A stretch of DNA of 64,000 bases from Triatoma infestans. Taxonomy: Eukaryota > Arthropoda > Insecta > Hemiptera > Reduviidae. Both the position numbers and the translations under genes were made by a program. The notes beneath the pieces were generated by a model. It was not told where the DNA came from and did not search any database. It saw only the letters and a program-made list of their open reading frames with translations. The stretch is taken from contig JAAEAF010004278.1 of NCBI GenBank assembly GCA_011037195.1, forward strand, positions 1 to 64,000. Direction: 5' to 3'. This document shows, piece after piece, positions 25,601 to 40,600 of the stretch; position 1 is the first letter of the stretch; each line of letters opens with the position of its first letter.

Positions 25601-28600
25601 TATTACAATTCTAGTTCCCACATGAAAGTGTAATACTATCCGAGCCAATAGGGGAGCTAAGTATCTGAAATTAAGGGCGGGTTTGGCGAAGTATTGTGAC
25701 GGTTGACTTCCGGGAGGTCCTCAGGTCGAATTCCGGGTATAAAACTTTTTTCCCTCTACGCCTAAACTTTGGCTTCCGCCATACGCTTTCTAGCAGCCCT
25801 GTATAGCTCTGCGCTTTTCAGCTGCTCGGTAAAGCTAAATATATGCATCTAATGTCCTCTAAGGAAGGACACATTTCTACATGCTGTGCCGTCATAATAT
25901 GGCTCATGTCACACAACGGACAATTTGGGTCGTTAAACACACTGTATTTAAATGGTTCTGGAGGTAATCGTGTCCTATCAGCATTCCACATTCCGCTACC
26001 GATAGGTATCTTGGAAGGTCCCGAGGTATATGTCCATTTGGCTCTCTTAGTCCCTCCCATATTTTTCCTCCGGCCTTGTCATAATGAGACCCGTCATTGG
26101 GAAATCAACTTTGCATTTACCGTTATCTTGATATAAATCTCCTTAATTTATATTAATTACAAAAATGTTAATAGTAAAGTATGTGATTGCGTGTCCATTC
26201 ATGACACCTAATTTGGAGTAGAACGGCTGAAAAAAAAGACATTATTTTACATTATCTGGCTTCGGACCAGACGGATCCAGCATTAACATATCTCCATCTT
26301 CTTTAGAAGGCAATCCGATACTACAAGAATGATCAAAAACAAATCTTTAAAATTCTATCAGAAGGATGTAATAGCGATCAATAAAAGCATTTCGCAATGA
26401 TGTTAGAATTTCCACATATCTCAAAAAATGTCTGAAGAATTCTATAACTGACTTTCATTGCCAGTTTTTTCACCTCCACAAAAAGAGGTGGGATCCAAAA
26501 CAAAGTCCCCACGGCAGCAGTTGGCGTGGTCGTAACGCACAGCCTGACAAGTTCAAGCGTTGAATATCCTCAAGTATCAGTCTAGCGGATCATGTTTATC
26601 CTTTACTTTTTACCCAGACCCAAAACGGCAACTCCCCCACCAAGATATGCTAATGTTCTGCTAATGATTCTTCAATATTCACTGGAGGTATCGCTCGAGA
26701 AACAACTGAAAAGGTTTGTTGGTTAAAAACAATGTTAAATTGTGGGCGACTTACCTTTTCAATTTTTGAGTTTTCAGTAAAAGTCATTAAATTTACACCA
26801 AGTGCATATAGTGTCACTTTCTCACTTCTTAAACAAAAATTAAACACGATTAGATGAACATGATAATAATAAAAGTTTATAAAGAGAAGCAAATATAATA
26901 AACTAAATTGTTATTAGGAAATTGCAGCTCAAATATTCTGGCGATGGCCTTTCAATTATGTTTAGCAAATTAAGGACGAAGAATCTTTAAAAGTCCAAAG
27001 ATATCTAGATCACAAAAAGTTAGTTATGGTCAAAATTAGTTCAACAATTATTGAAAAAAACAAGCCAATTCTTTCGGAACAAAAGGGCATTTCTTCGAAC
27101 AAAAAAACAAAAATTCTAAAATTATTGGGTTGTAATACATAAAATATTCGTGTTTGTTATTGAAATATAACCCAATATAAGAAGTTAAAATTTTTATATT
27201 TATTCAAAAAGGTTTTTATTATTTTGTAATTATTTAGCTAAAAATTAGTGAACCCAGTGAAGAACACAGCGATAGTTAGCTCTGCTTTCCACGAATGCTA
27301 TTTAAATTATGAGCAGGGTTGGGATGGATTGTCTAAGTTCAAATTCAAAAAGAAATATTACGCGACAATGATGCTGGTCTATTTTAGCAATTCTTATAGA
27401 AATGGAGAAAATATACTTTTCAAATAGAAATTAATATGAAAGTAAGCAGTGGATCTGAAATAGTATAGAAACTATTCATTTCCATATAATCAAATCATAG
27501 ATGGATAAGTAACAACAACGTTTACACTTAATCAAAATATAAAGACAAATTGAAATATGTTACACTGGGTTGTAATCACAATGCTACAGCTGTTACAACC
27601 TAAGAGTATCGTATACCTACTTGATAGATGATATAGAATAAATAGATCGCTGGTGTAACTCCAACGGAATTGGACTAGTTTTAATAGTTGGAGTTGATAG
27701 TTTCAAACAACCCCAGTTACGATTTACACAGATATTCATAACTAAATCCATTGCTATTTGTTTCTTATAAAATGGCTGATCAAGAGAAAATGAGGGCGAT
27801 TTATCATCCAAAAAGATGAACCTGTAACAAAAAAAAGTTCATAAATAATTCAAAATGAAACAAACACTGATATCCGGAAATAACTAAAAAGTTGGCCTTT
27901 GCATCTAAAGCTTTCATACATTCGCAGACTAAATTTTGAACTCTAAAACAACTAAATATATAAACAAATAGTATATTACAAATTAGTTTTATGTCAAACA
28001 AAACGAATAAAAAAGTGAAATTTGTACAAAATATAGTATTTTAATAAAATTGGAAACGTAATTATTCTGACAAATGCATTCTTAATAATAATAAGAAAAT
28101 AATACATGCTGAGATACAAAAATGAAAAAAAGCTGGCAAAGAAAAACATATTAAGTGGGCGCTTCCCGGCCCCTGTTTAATCAAATATGAAAATAACTTT
28201 ATCAAAGTGAACTGTGTTTTTTTAAAACAAATTTCAGCATCTTTCACAATCCACTAAAATACATTGCCGGGAACAAGTTATGCAAATAAAATGCATTTTT
28301 AGGTAATTATTTAAATGTACCTGTGTAATTATTAAACCAAATTTGTAGGAAATCTGAAAACCATACTTGAGATGGACATCTTTTCTTCAAATTCGGAGAC
28401 TTAGCAATGCATTTATTGTCACTTCATATGATATAGGTGGTTAAATAGCATACTAATTTTAAAAAAAACCGTTTACAGGGAAGTTTCAAAGGAGGCAGCC
28501 ACCCAAACCATCTTAATATATTGTTCTCCCAACAAAGTTTTAAATAAAAGTGATCGCCCTTTTGGAACTTTCCAAGAAATCGCGATAAACCTTGAATGAG

Positions 28601-31600
28601 GTGCATTTCAGCGGACGGATTGTAGCGAAACTTCTCTGTTTTCCTGGCAATTTTTAAACCAGATATTAAACTGGTCTAACTAAAGCTACCATTGGCATTT
28701 AGCTAAAACATAAATAGAGACCTTCAAAAAATGTATTTCCGATGAAAATGAAGGCAAGATTTCTTTTGTCAGTGACGTCGCAAAATCCCGATATAATAAA
28801 CTCTACAGTCACTATCCCTCCATCCAATACTTCTCGACCTTGCCCATTTTTCAAACTCATTCCGAGGTAATCCCCAAAGACGCCTGAAGCTCCGTCGCCC
28901 GCCGCGACCTTCTGGACATCTAATAGCAAAAATCACTAGACATTTCATCATACAGCTTTCTTTGTATCGGTTTTACTCGTGCATTATTATATTATGCAGT
29001 TTTAATGAATAAATACACTATATTATTTTTATAATTGAATTATAATACCTTATCAAATATGAGTTTTCTAAAGTCAGACAGTACTGAACTATTTCATGTA
29101 TTTCAAATATAGAATCCACTCTACCCAATAGATATACTGTATGCAGCGAGTTAACCTCTAGATTTTCTATTTCAAGTGATAATTTTAGATCAGATTTCCA
29201 TTTATTAATTTTATCCAGTTTAATTATATTTATCGCCTGTTCGTCTTCATAACACTACGATATTAATGGACAATAAAAAAAAAATGGAAATATAATTATT
29301 GTACGAGCACAAATTATTAGTGGATTGACAAACTTACCACTTTGTAAAGAGAAAGCTTCATATCATTAAATTTAAATTTAAAAACTGGATAATGATTATG
29401 TAGATTTTCTATTTCCAACTTGTCCTTATAAAGTACAAATCCAGCGGCCACTTTTTCTAAGCAAGTTAGAGCTGTTTTACTGATAGGATGTGCACCAATC
29501 AGTAATAAGTTATCGGTTTTATTTAGATTTTGATAAAGTTCAGCTAATATGACTTCTGTTGGCGAGGTTATAATGTCCACCTTGAACATTATTTACAATA
29601 TTATTAATCAAATAAATCGTAAAAGAAGAAATACTACTGTATAAACAGAAAATCGTTATTGATCGTAAAAGGAGAATAGTTACAATAAAACATAAATATA
29701 AACGCGCCACATTACAATTTATAAAATTTAATTCTACATGGAATTATAATTAAATACATCCGAATCTTTATTTCTACTTCTCTCTTATATTCTGAATTCA
29801 TTGTTCAATATTGGAAATATGTCCGTACATTGTCTGTTAAATTAAACTGAGCAGATTGTTTAAATACTTTTATTAATCACTCTTATCAGCAGATGAATAT
29901 TTTGTCAATAGACAGGTAATCCACTGAATCTGTTTGTCAATGTACTATAGCATCCCCTACAAAACGAGGTTTAATGTCAATATGCTAAGTTCTGCAATGG
30001 TGAACAAAATTATTGAAACTGTAGAGAATGACATTCCCAAATGCGAGAGAAATCTCTTGCAGTGAACTGCATCTTTACAGGCTTAAATTTCTGAAAGGAT
30101 ATCTGTTGAGATCGTCATTTTTATTTTTTGGTTTGGTAAGTTTCTTTCCAACTTCTAAGGCTGTCTTTACAGTCTTGCATCTTGCATCTTGAATCTCTTT
30201 ATTAAATCAATAATGTGTTTCTTCTGAAAAAGCTTAAACTTTATCGGCTAAATTGTAATTAATCCGGGATAGCACTCAAATCTACCATCGCTATAGAAAC
30301 CTGACTACTGATCTATTCCTTACATTCATCCATCTATATTAACATGCAACCACTACCTAGGGATTTATATTTACTGGATACTGGATCTCAATCGCATATC
30401 GAGCTAGGGCAGAGCTGACATCGATTGTGGAAATAATGCCGGTTATGCGGCACAGTTTTGGCTTGAAAATCTTCGGTCCACTAAAAACCGAAATTAGTTA
30501 ACAGACTACAATCGAAGAATTGTGGAAAATCGAAAACTCAGTCTATGGATTGCAGAATGCGTTTAAACGACGCTATTTCCGTAAGTACTCTTCATTATAG
30601 AGCTGAAGTATGGGGTTGCGTTATCTCGGCACTATTGACAAGGTTCACATCTACACTTCTACAAATGATTTTTCAATTTAAACAAGAATACCCCTTATTG
30701 GCTGATCAGGACAGAACTTAATATAGACCATTCAAGTTACAAAATATTAAAACTAACATTGAACTTGGTATATAAAATGCTCTCAATGAACGATAATAAA
30801 ATTTCTAAAATTTGCTACCTTAAATTAAAAGAATTGCACCAAAACCTTCCCTTTCCTAATAAGTAAAGTGACCAATTGAGTGACTTATTGAATAAAATTA
30901 ATTATAAGCATATTTTTATTAGACCCTGATCCTACTAAATTAAATAATGAAATCCCACAGAGTCTAGCTAAATACAAAGAATACTCTAAAGTATCTGATA
31001 TGAAATCCCTTTATGAGGCTAATTACAGCAGTATATATATTAAAATATATGAATTCAATGTCACTAACAGTCCTGCCCAATCCTACATCAACCTCAATAT
31101 CCCTTTTAATATAATCAAAATATTCACCCCAATTAAAACCAGTAAACATCAAATCAAAATAACTCATAAGAATTGTTTACTTAACACTCAGGAAATTTGC
31201 TCTGTTTCTAATTTTATCGCTTTAGAAGTTTTCCACCACTTATTAATGTTACCTGTGCTACCTACTCTCCCATATGTAATCACTACATCCCATTCGTCAA
31301 CTCCACTTCAATAGACTACCTTCCCAATATTCTCTCCACTAACAACGAATCCCATATCAGAAACCTATTCTATTATATCATAAATTGCCTTAAAATAATA
31401 TCGTTCTGCATAAATTATTAAACACAATTTTTAGTAATCAATGACAATTTTGCCTTGTGTAACTACCCGAGCCAATTACTACTTCAAAATTGAGTAATAT
31501 ACATAAATTAATTTATATATAGATAATTTTTTATAACAGAATTCTAGTGATTTTTTAATTATAGAATTTTAACGATTAAAATAGTTTCTAATAAAACTAT

Positions 31601-34600
31601 ATTAATTCATCTTAATAATCTTTATAACTATATAATTTTTTCATGAATCATAATCATAACTTTTATTTCATGTTTTGTTTTATTTTCTTTCATTTTGCTT
31701 TTATAATTATTTGGTATTTATTTCATTTTAATTTCTGAAGTTTATGATTATCTAATTTAATTCTTCTAACGAACCTTATTTTCACGTTATGCTGCCATCT
31801 ATTTACTTATTTATTCTGTGTTATTTGTAAGCAGGTATTTAATTTTTTCAGTTTCTTTCATTTTTTTTTTTTTGCTTTAATGTTTGTAAATTTGTAAATA
31901 TGAAAGTAGTAATGGTTGATAAAATGTAGCCTGAAACTATTTTTATGGGGAATTCCCCGAAAACAAATAAATAATAAACAATAAATAAATAAAAAATAAT
32001 AATCTATAGAGTAGGTTCTGCGATAGTATTAAATTCTATGAAGGAAGGGATTGCTCAGTGACAGCGTGCTGGACTGACATATGGAGGTCCCTGTTACGAT
32101 GCATTTTTCATCCAAGGAGCAATTTACTGCCGGTGAAGGACAGTGTTGTCTGTAGCGAGAGAATACTATCCGGGCACCGGAAAAGACGGGCGCGGGGAAA
32201 AGATATGATTCATGATTATTAAAAGACGAGCCTTAAATTTAAAAAAATAAAATTATATGATATTTGAATGATGTGAACACTATTCAACTAAAATCAATAG
32301 ATAAAGTTGTATGTATCCTTAGAATAGTTTTTACTACTTATAGTTTAAAAGTAATCAGAGTAGACAAACCTGGTTGCAATAAGTTAGTAGGTGGTTGTAG
32401 ATATCATCACCATGATCAAATAGAATCACTTTAAGTTTCTTTGGCTTATCTTTATATTGTAATATATTTTGAAATATTATTTGGAAACAGTCATCAATCT
32501 GACCAGGGTACTTCTTCTGAAAAGAATCATAACATGAAGTTACCAATATATTGGTTATTAACATTATATGAGATTTAATGAAACCAGAAGAGAGAATAGT
32601 ACTTCACTGTGTGTCGTAAAATACGGTAGAAACTGGTGAGACTCCCTGGCCAAGTTGGGTATTACAGGTTTAATATTACAATGTCTAGTCAAAGGAAGAT
32701 GTAGTTTTAATCCTTCACAGGATAACTCTTGTGTTAGTTTGTTGTAAGAAACAGTAATTTCTGAAAATAAAAATATAAACCTAATAATTATAATGTTAGT
32801 TAATATATATTGAAGAATATTCAAATGAAATTTACCTTTAAAGTTGAAAGAATTAAAGTAAGGAAAATGTATATAAATCTGTCTAATAAAATGGACCCTT
32901 TGAAATTGGTTATATTTCATTGTCTCACTCAGAGACACTAGCATCATTACAGCATCCAGAAATACTATCCAGTCACCCTTCCAATGAATAATTGCGTTTA
33001 TTTCTTTAAAAATTAAGGAATATATAAAGTGAGAGAGAAAGAGAAAATAGAAGAGCTATTCTTTTTACTTTCTCTTACTCCTAGTAATTCAAATTTTCGA
33101 TATCGAGCTTTCACCGGAAATATCTGTTTTGAGGTACCTGAATCCAAAAAAGTGGTTTTTAGCAAGTGGGTTTGTGTGTGTGTTTTCTTTATTTACTGCA
33201 TGTTCCACTTACAAATATTACATGCACTTATACTTCCATTTTAGTATATAAAATCACCATAAAATTAACATGTAATAAATAATATGTATAAATTGTAAAA
33301 TAATATAATTATAAAATATTAAAGTCTAGTGTATTAATAGACTGTTCAAAAAATCCACACAATTCACTGTCACTCACTAAGTCATATTTCGCTGGTGGCC
33401 ACCTGAAACCCCTAGTAATAGGATTCCTTATTAGAGAAGCTCTCTCTGAACAGACCACATTGAAATGTGATGTGTTCCCATGTTTATCATGATAAAGAGT
33501 CACAAGGACATACTGGATCTGGCAGTATATGGAAACGATGAAGGTATACACTGTTTCGTCCATGCAGAGAGCAGTTGCGTTGTTTTATTGGTTACCGTGA
33601 TTTTAGACTTTATTCGTGAGCTTATAGTCGGGAAAAATTGTTTGGTGTGAATTCCTTTTTCTGTTCTTGACCAATGCTGCTCCCATTCCTGTAGTATTCT
33701 TTGTTTCAATAAGTAGGCCACATAAGTCTTAGGAGGAATTTCAAAGGAAAGCGGTAAATCCTCAACTTCAGTCCCTTGCTTTGCAACATATCAGCCCTCT
33801 CATTCCCTGATTTACCAGCACTTTCTTGAACGCCAACCTACATTGTCTTCGCTGAAGTTTTATGAGAGCACGCCGAATCCCTTCTACCAAACGTATATGG
33901 TTGTTCTGATTGTTGTAGTGGTTAATTCCGCAGAGCTGGAGAGCATCAGGGACATTTTCCATGGTAGCCTGCTTCATTTTGTGGTCACTGACCGGTTTCA
34001 GGCGTTCGCCCATCTACAGGATGCGTTTTTCAGACAGTGTGGCAACACAGACTTGCACAGAGCCACTTCATTTTACACACTCAGTGTGTGTAATCGCATC
34101 CTGAAGATGGGCGAACGCCCGAAACCAGTCGATGACCACAAAATGAAGAAGGCTACACGGAAAATGTCTGTTGTTTTGATTGTTTATGGAATCCAGAGCT
34201 ATTGCCTGCCCGTTCTGACGATTACTTGTTCTAAAGCAGATTGGTCGAGGGAATTATTCGGCACTGTTAACAAGCCATTCCAAACAGTTTAATATGGACA
34301 GAAGTTCAGGTTGATTATTGGAACATTGTTCCGCAAGTCGAAACCTTTTTTCCAAGAGTGCTTCGCCATCTAGACAGACCACAAATATACATCCAACCTT
34401 ACCGTTCTTCTTACTGCCATCCGTATAAATCTGTAGCCTAAAATTTGAGTATTCTGAAGTTTCTCAAAAATGATTTCCGGTCAAACCTGGGTGTATCCAA
34501 TGGCACAGTTTTGAGGCAGGTCCATTTTTAGAGCGAATTCTTCATCAGATCCACTTTGATAAATTTGCGCTAACTTGATTTCAATAGGTGTAACGTTTGA

Positions 34601-37600
34601 AGTAGTACACCTGGCCTCATAAGAAATCGTCGGAAACCTTTGATGCTCTTAATAAAAACAATCTTTGAACTTTTCGTAACTTATCTAAGCCCTTTATATC
34701 AAACAGGCAATGCATAGGTAAGGAGGGGAATCAAGGCACCATCGTAGATGATTTTCAATGCTTCCGAGGAAATTCCTCAATAATCCTACGCTGAACGTGA
34801 TAACTGATTTGCCAGCTGCAGACTTTTCTCACAGATCCGATTTATATGAAAGTTCCAAGACATCTTCGAATCGGGGATGACACCAAGATATTTAAGCTCT
34901 TGTACAATATTCAAAGTTTACCACTTAGGAACACAGATACGCTGTATCAACATGCTTTCTGTTGACAACCAGTGCATTTGACTTTTTTTATTATTATTTG
35001 ACCAGCGTTCTACAATTCTCATGCAAGTATTAGCTGAAGACTCCACTTTCAGAGCGGTGTCACCTTTCACTGCTATCAACAAGCATCTGCGAATGCTATT
35101 ACCAAAGCCTCTAACGGAAATTTCTCTTTTAACAGGGAATCAAATTGTATAATCCAAAACCCGGTCCACAGCATAAACTGTGGGCAGCCCTTTGTAACTT
35201 TCCTACTCACGATTAGCATGTTAGTTCTTATTTCAGCTTGCCTGTTAGCAAAATAGTCTCGTGTTAAGAAGTACAGATTTCGCGGACAGTCAGTTTTTCA
35301 GTTGCACTAGAATCGCCTGCCTCCACGCAGCATCATACACCTTTCACATCTAGTGCAATTAATGGTGCTATTTCCTGGTTGTTCAAGCACTATGCATATA
35401 TTCCTTAACCAAGTGATTATTGCATCTTCTGTACTCTTCTGTGGGGTAAAACCATATTGTCGGCTACTGAGTAGATCTTTTTTATTTAAGTGATAGATAA
35501 TTCTATTTATAAGTAATTTTTCCAGTAGAATAGAATAGAAAGCTTTATTACATATTTTACAAAAAGAGAAAATAGACATGCAAACAATAGTGATAGCTAT
35601 TGATAGACATGGTTGTATACCGTCAGCCTAGAGTTCATCTTACAAACTAGTGAAAAAATAACTTACTCACTAAAGTAAAACAAAGAAAAAGTAAACAAAT
35701 CCTGTTGTAAAGAGAGAGGATATATATACATAATATTTTAAAATAAAAAAAAAACAAAAACAAAATTCTAAGTATTGTATTCACTTATAAGGAGCATCCT
35801 GTACTTATAAGCCGAAACATGAAAGTAAAACAAATTTGTCCAATTTCCACCATTAAATAAGTCAATAATTTCTGACTGGCTTAGTGCCTTCTTCCCCAGC
35901 CACCTAATTCTATATTCCTGTAAAACAGGGCATTTCCCTAAATAATGGCACATGTCCTCACGTTCTCCTAAGTTACAGAGGGTACATAACCACTGTTCCT
36001 CCGAACGCATTACATTATAATTTAAATTAACTAACTGCCCTCTTAACTTGAAAATGACCTTCATAAGACTGAAATTGTTAGCATCGGATACGTAGTGACC
36101 CTCTCCAAGATCAGTAACCAGATGTTTATATAAGAAATGGAAGCTTGAAGATTGCGCTTTTAATATCATATTTTCCTTAAATTTACTTTTAAAACTGGCC
36201 ACCACAGTTTCTGGATTAACACCTACATAATTCAAGCTAATGTTACCAAATAACTCTAAGTTTTCTTTGTATATTCTATGCTTTATAACTTCCCCAGCTA
36301 AAGCTTTGGGCAGTCTCCCTTCTGGCAAGGCTAAAACTTTCTTTACATAATTCAAATGCAAATTTAACGTATAACAAAAAATCGGATAAAAATTTGATTC
36401 AAGATATAAAATGTAATGAGACGCATTTACTGGCAGCCAAAACAACTTTCTAACAAAAAATAAATTTAACTTTTCTACTTCTTTAAAACTGAGAAAGCCC
36501 CATACCTGCCCAGCATAGCACATGATAGTGCTTACCGCAGCATTAAATACATTTATTTTTTTGGATATTGGAATGTCTGTTTTTTTCATCAAATTAGAAT
36601 ATGTAGTATTTAATGCGAATTTCGCATTTTCCAATTTAGCTGAAAAATGTTTTTTAAAATTTAGGAGAGGTGTAAGACCAAGTTCTAAATAGTTATAATA
36701 ATTAACTGTTTGTAAAGCGTGCGTTCCCATTTTCCATTTTTCATTCTTAATTAAAAATAAATAAATAGATGGCCAAATTTCCGAGTTTCAAGAAAATTAA
36801 TTAACCGGAAGTGCGTTTTTACTGAACAGTTTTTTCAGTTTTGACGAATTTCATTAAATTTGGCACACCAGCTATAAAATTTGTTAATTATAATTTTGAA
36901 ACTGGAGTAAGAGAAAGTTGTGTGAGTGTTTTACAGCAGATTTTTTTTAATATAAATAAATGAGGTATTAGATGACATTACCAGTTTTATAGAAAGAAAC
37001 TTTCTGTATTAATTTAAAATTATCATTAAATTTAATAGAATATTCTTCAAAATATTTGTAAATCTCATTATGGGATATCTCCAACAGAGGCTGTTCGAAC
37101 AACCCTGGTTCCGTTGGAAAACTAAATTCATTGTTGGATATAAGAAAACTTATTTGGCCCAACACTAAGACCTCTGAATTTAATTCAATCTCAAACAACC
37201 CAGTGCCTCTTTGTACTTGCAACGTAAATTCTGAACTTACTAAAACAAATAAGAAAAAAATAAAAATAACTTTATACAAAATTTATCTTAATTAAATCAA
37301 ATCAAATATAAAATTTATTTTAAGTCAATATATACAAATGTATATTATACATGTACAAATGTACAAATGTATATATAAATGTATAGAGTGACAGAACAGT
37401 TGTCTTTAACATAAATAATTACCTGATAACATAACAATCTTATAAATCAAAAGTGACAAATATAAAACCCGATATTTCTAACTGCTGTTGCATACCGTGG
37501 TAACACTCCGACAATACTCTATGCTGAACCTCATTGGTCAGATAAGGAACTAGATAGAGATATCACACTTTCTGGATTGAAAAATACATTAGGAAAAGCG

Positions 37601-40600
37601 CATAATAACAAGGCTCCTGGCCTTGACTCTATTACGTATGAATTTTTTAAAAATTGTCCGGAAAATATACTTATACTAATAGTAGGTATTTTTAATAATT
37701 TTTATAATAATGGCCGCTTTCCTCAAAGCTTCACGGCATCAGTTATCTAACCCTTATACAAAAAAGGAGATGTGCACTCAGTGAATAATTATCGGGGAAT
37801 TTCTTTTATTAACGTTGTAGCGAAGCTTTTCTCGGGAATTTTATTAACACGTTTGTGGAACTGGGTAAATTCTAATAATATTCTTAATGAATTTCAGGCG
37901 GGCTTCCGCCCGGGCTATTCCACAGTAGATCACATTTTCACGTTATTCAATTTAAATAAAATTATATTGTCAAAAAACGTCAAAAGGTTTACGCCTTTTT
38001 TATAGATTTTAAAGCAGCTTTTGATTGCATAGTTAGACGAGCTTTATTTTTTAAATTAGCCAATCTAGGTTTATCTTACAAATTTATTAGGAATTTGAAA
38101 AGTTTGTATTCCGATACGAGGGTCACAATTTCGCATAAAGAGGGGCTTACTGACTTCTTTGACACCTCAACTGGTTTACCCTGCTTTAAAATCTATAAAA
38201 CATGGTGCTTGCTTAGCCCGCTATTATTCACGCTGTATTGAAATGATTTATGTCAACATATAGGTGATGGAATGGACATTGCGGAAGTTGATATTAGATG
38301 CCTCCTGTACGCAGATGCTGTATTCATGTTAACGTCCACACCGGTCAAACTGCAGAGAATGATAAATAGGTCAGATGACTACTGCCGTATGTGGGGGTTA
38401 AATATTAATTTGGCTAAGCCTAAAATCATGCTGTTCCGGAATGGTGGTAGGATATGAAGGTATGAAAAATGGAGTCTAAATGGTAAACCAATCGAAGTTG
38501 TGTCTGAGTATAAGTACCTAGGATGATTGTTACCCCAAAATTATCACTTGGAAGACATTTTTCACAACGAATTAGTTGGGTTTGAAACACTGCGTGGCAT
38601 AATTTTATGTTAAGGAAAGACGTTCCATACTCTGCTAAACTGGAGGTATTTCATTCAGTTACTCGGGCGGTGATTTGTTACGGTAGTCAGGCGTGGGGAT
38701 TTGAGCAATTTGAGGAATTAGAAAAAGTTTGACTCCCGCGGTATGCTCATGAAACCGGAATCCCCTCGGTTTATTCCTATACCATAAAAGTTCATTTCGA
38801 TTACATACTAAAAGTTTTGGAAATGCCTGACTTTCGATTGCCTGCTATTTTGGCAAAAGAAGTTATAAAGAAGAAAGTTTATTGGTACCAAATATGGCTA
38901 CAATTAGGTGGAACTTATGGTGCGCAATTTTCTATCAAAGATATAACGGATTTGCGGGACAAGTTGTTCTCTAATAGGCAAAGCCTAGTTAAAAAAGAAA
39001 AAGAGTTTAACCTCAGAAAATGTACACAATCAAAATATATGTTATACTCTCAGCTCAGTACCAGCGGGTGTGCACCGTATCTTAATGCACTGGATCTGCT
39101 TTTCATGAGGTGGATATTTAAGTGCAGAACCGAGTTACTTAATTTAAATTCTAAACCTTGGAGCCAAGGTAGTGCAGATATTTGTTCCTTATGAAATTCT
39201 CGAGAAAAAGAGGACACATACCATTTTAAAGGCAAGTCTACGATATTGGAAGAAATGAGAGTAAAATGGTTAGGTAAGAAATGCTACTCTAAGGAAGAGA
39301 TTATAAAGTTTGCTAAACGGTCCTAACTGGGGGCCACTAGTTATGTATGTAAGAATAGCGAATTTATATCGCGCAGAATTAGTAAAAGAATTGAACTGGT
39401 AATCAGAAATAAAAATAAGAAAGATCAATAATAATTACAAGTAAACATGAATACAAAAAACATGTAAATAAAAACGAAAAAAAATTGAATATAAAACAGA
39501 AGTGTAAATAAACATAAAAATTCAGAGTATTTATATTTCATTTGTTTTAAGTTAATTTATTTAAAAAACCTTTATTTTTATTGCTTATTATCTTAATAAT
39601 GGTTAGTTTTATTGTTTTGTTAGCACAGACCTCGACAGACGGATTTTTCCATGTCTAAATGTGTTATTTTTTTTGCTATTTTGCAATCAATGTGAACTTT
39701 ATGTTGTTTCTAAATAAACACATTTCTGTTCTATTCTATGAAACCCGATAAACATTTTTAATTACATAATTTACTTACAGTTATCGCAAACCTCAAGTTC
39801 TTCATTGAACCATAAATTTTTAAACTCGATTGTGTCTTGATTTGTAGTTACTTGATTTAATTTTTTGAATTTTTCTAACACAAGATTCTGAAAGTAAGAT
39901 GTGACATTAACAAAACAATAGATTTTATTTGTTACTGACAAGGCTTTAAATCTTTAAGTAATTTAAACTTACCAATAATAATGTAAATGAGAGAATTTGT
40001 CTTCCACAAAGGCTGTGACTGTAGTACTTCTCTAGATATTTGTCTGATAAATCAATATCTGACACAGGTTGACAGGTTGTATGCTAGAATTGGATTCATT
40101 AGTTCAATCAATTTGTCATAATTATCTTCTATAATAGAAATTCATTCTTTTTTTTGTTAAAGACATCCATTGCTTTAATATTTACTTTTTGTAACTTTCT
40201 CTCAGGAGCAAGTAACGCAGGCACGAGGGCTTGCTAAGCTACGGGACGATAATTTGAGGGTTCGATAAAAGTTTGTAAGGTTTCGATAAATAGAAAACGT
40301 CCATTTGTTTTTGAACAAAACACAAATTTTAAGGTTTTAATTTCTTAGAGCACATACTGTCTTAGAAGTAAGAGAAAGAAGAACGGAAGGGGTTAGCTCA
40401 GTAGTAGCGCGTTGGACTGGTAACGCGGAGGTCGCAGGTTCGAGTCCAGCTAAGCTGCCTTTAGATTTTTTGTTCCTAGGTGCCTCTTACTTGATTGGCA
40501 GTGTTGTCTATAGCTAGAGAACACTGTACGGAGGCGGGCAGTGCACTAAGAAGGCTCTGATCTTTGGGGTAGCTATAAGGACCCTCAGGGGCTTTGGACA

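Noticed and set aside
32564..32947. 127-codon single ORF as one exon
   Set aside because: It crosses an intron; exons 17 and 18 use different frames on its two sides, with GT-AG sites at 32836 and 32760.
33843..34292. 149-codon plus-strand ORF
   Set aside because: Runs antisense through a decayed R1-like LINE and across the 33951-34170 palindrome.
40386..40460. A functional tRNA gene
   Set aside because: A and B boxes are good, but the acceptor stem does not pair and a SINE body and LINE-like tail follow.
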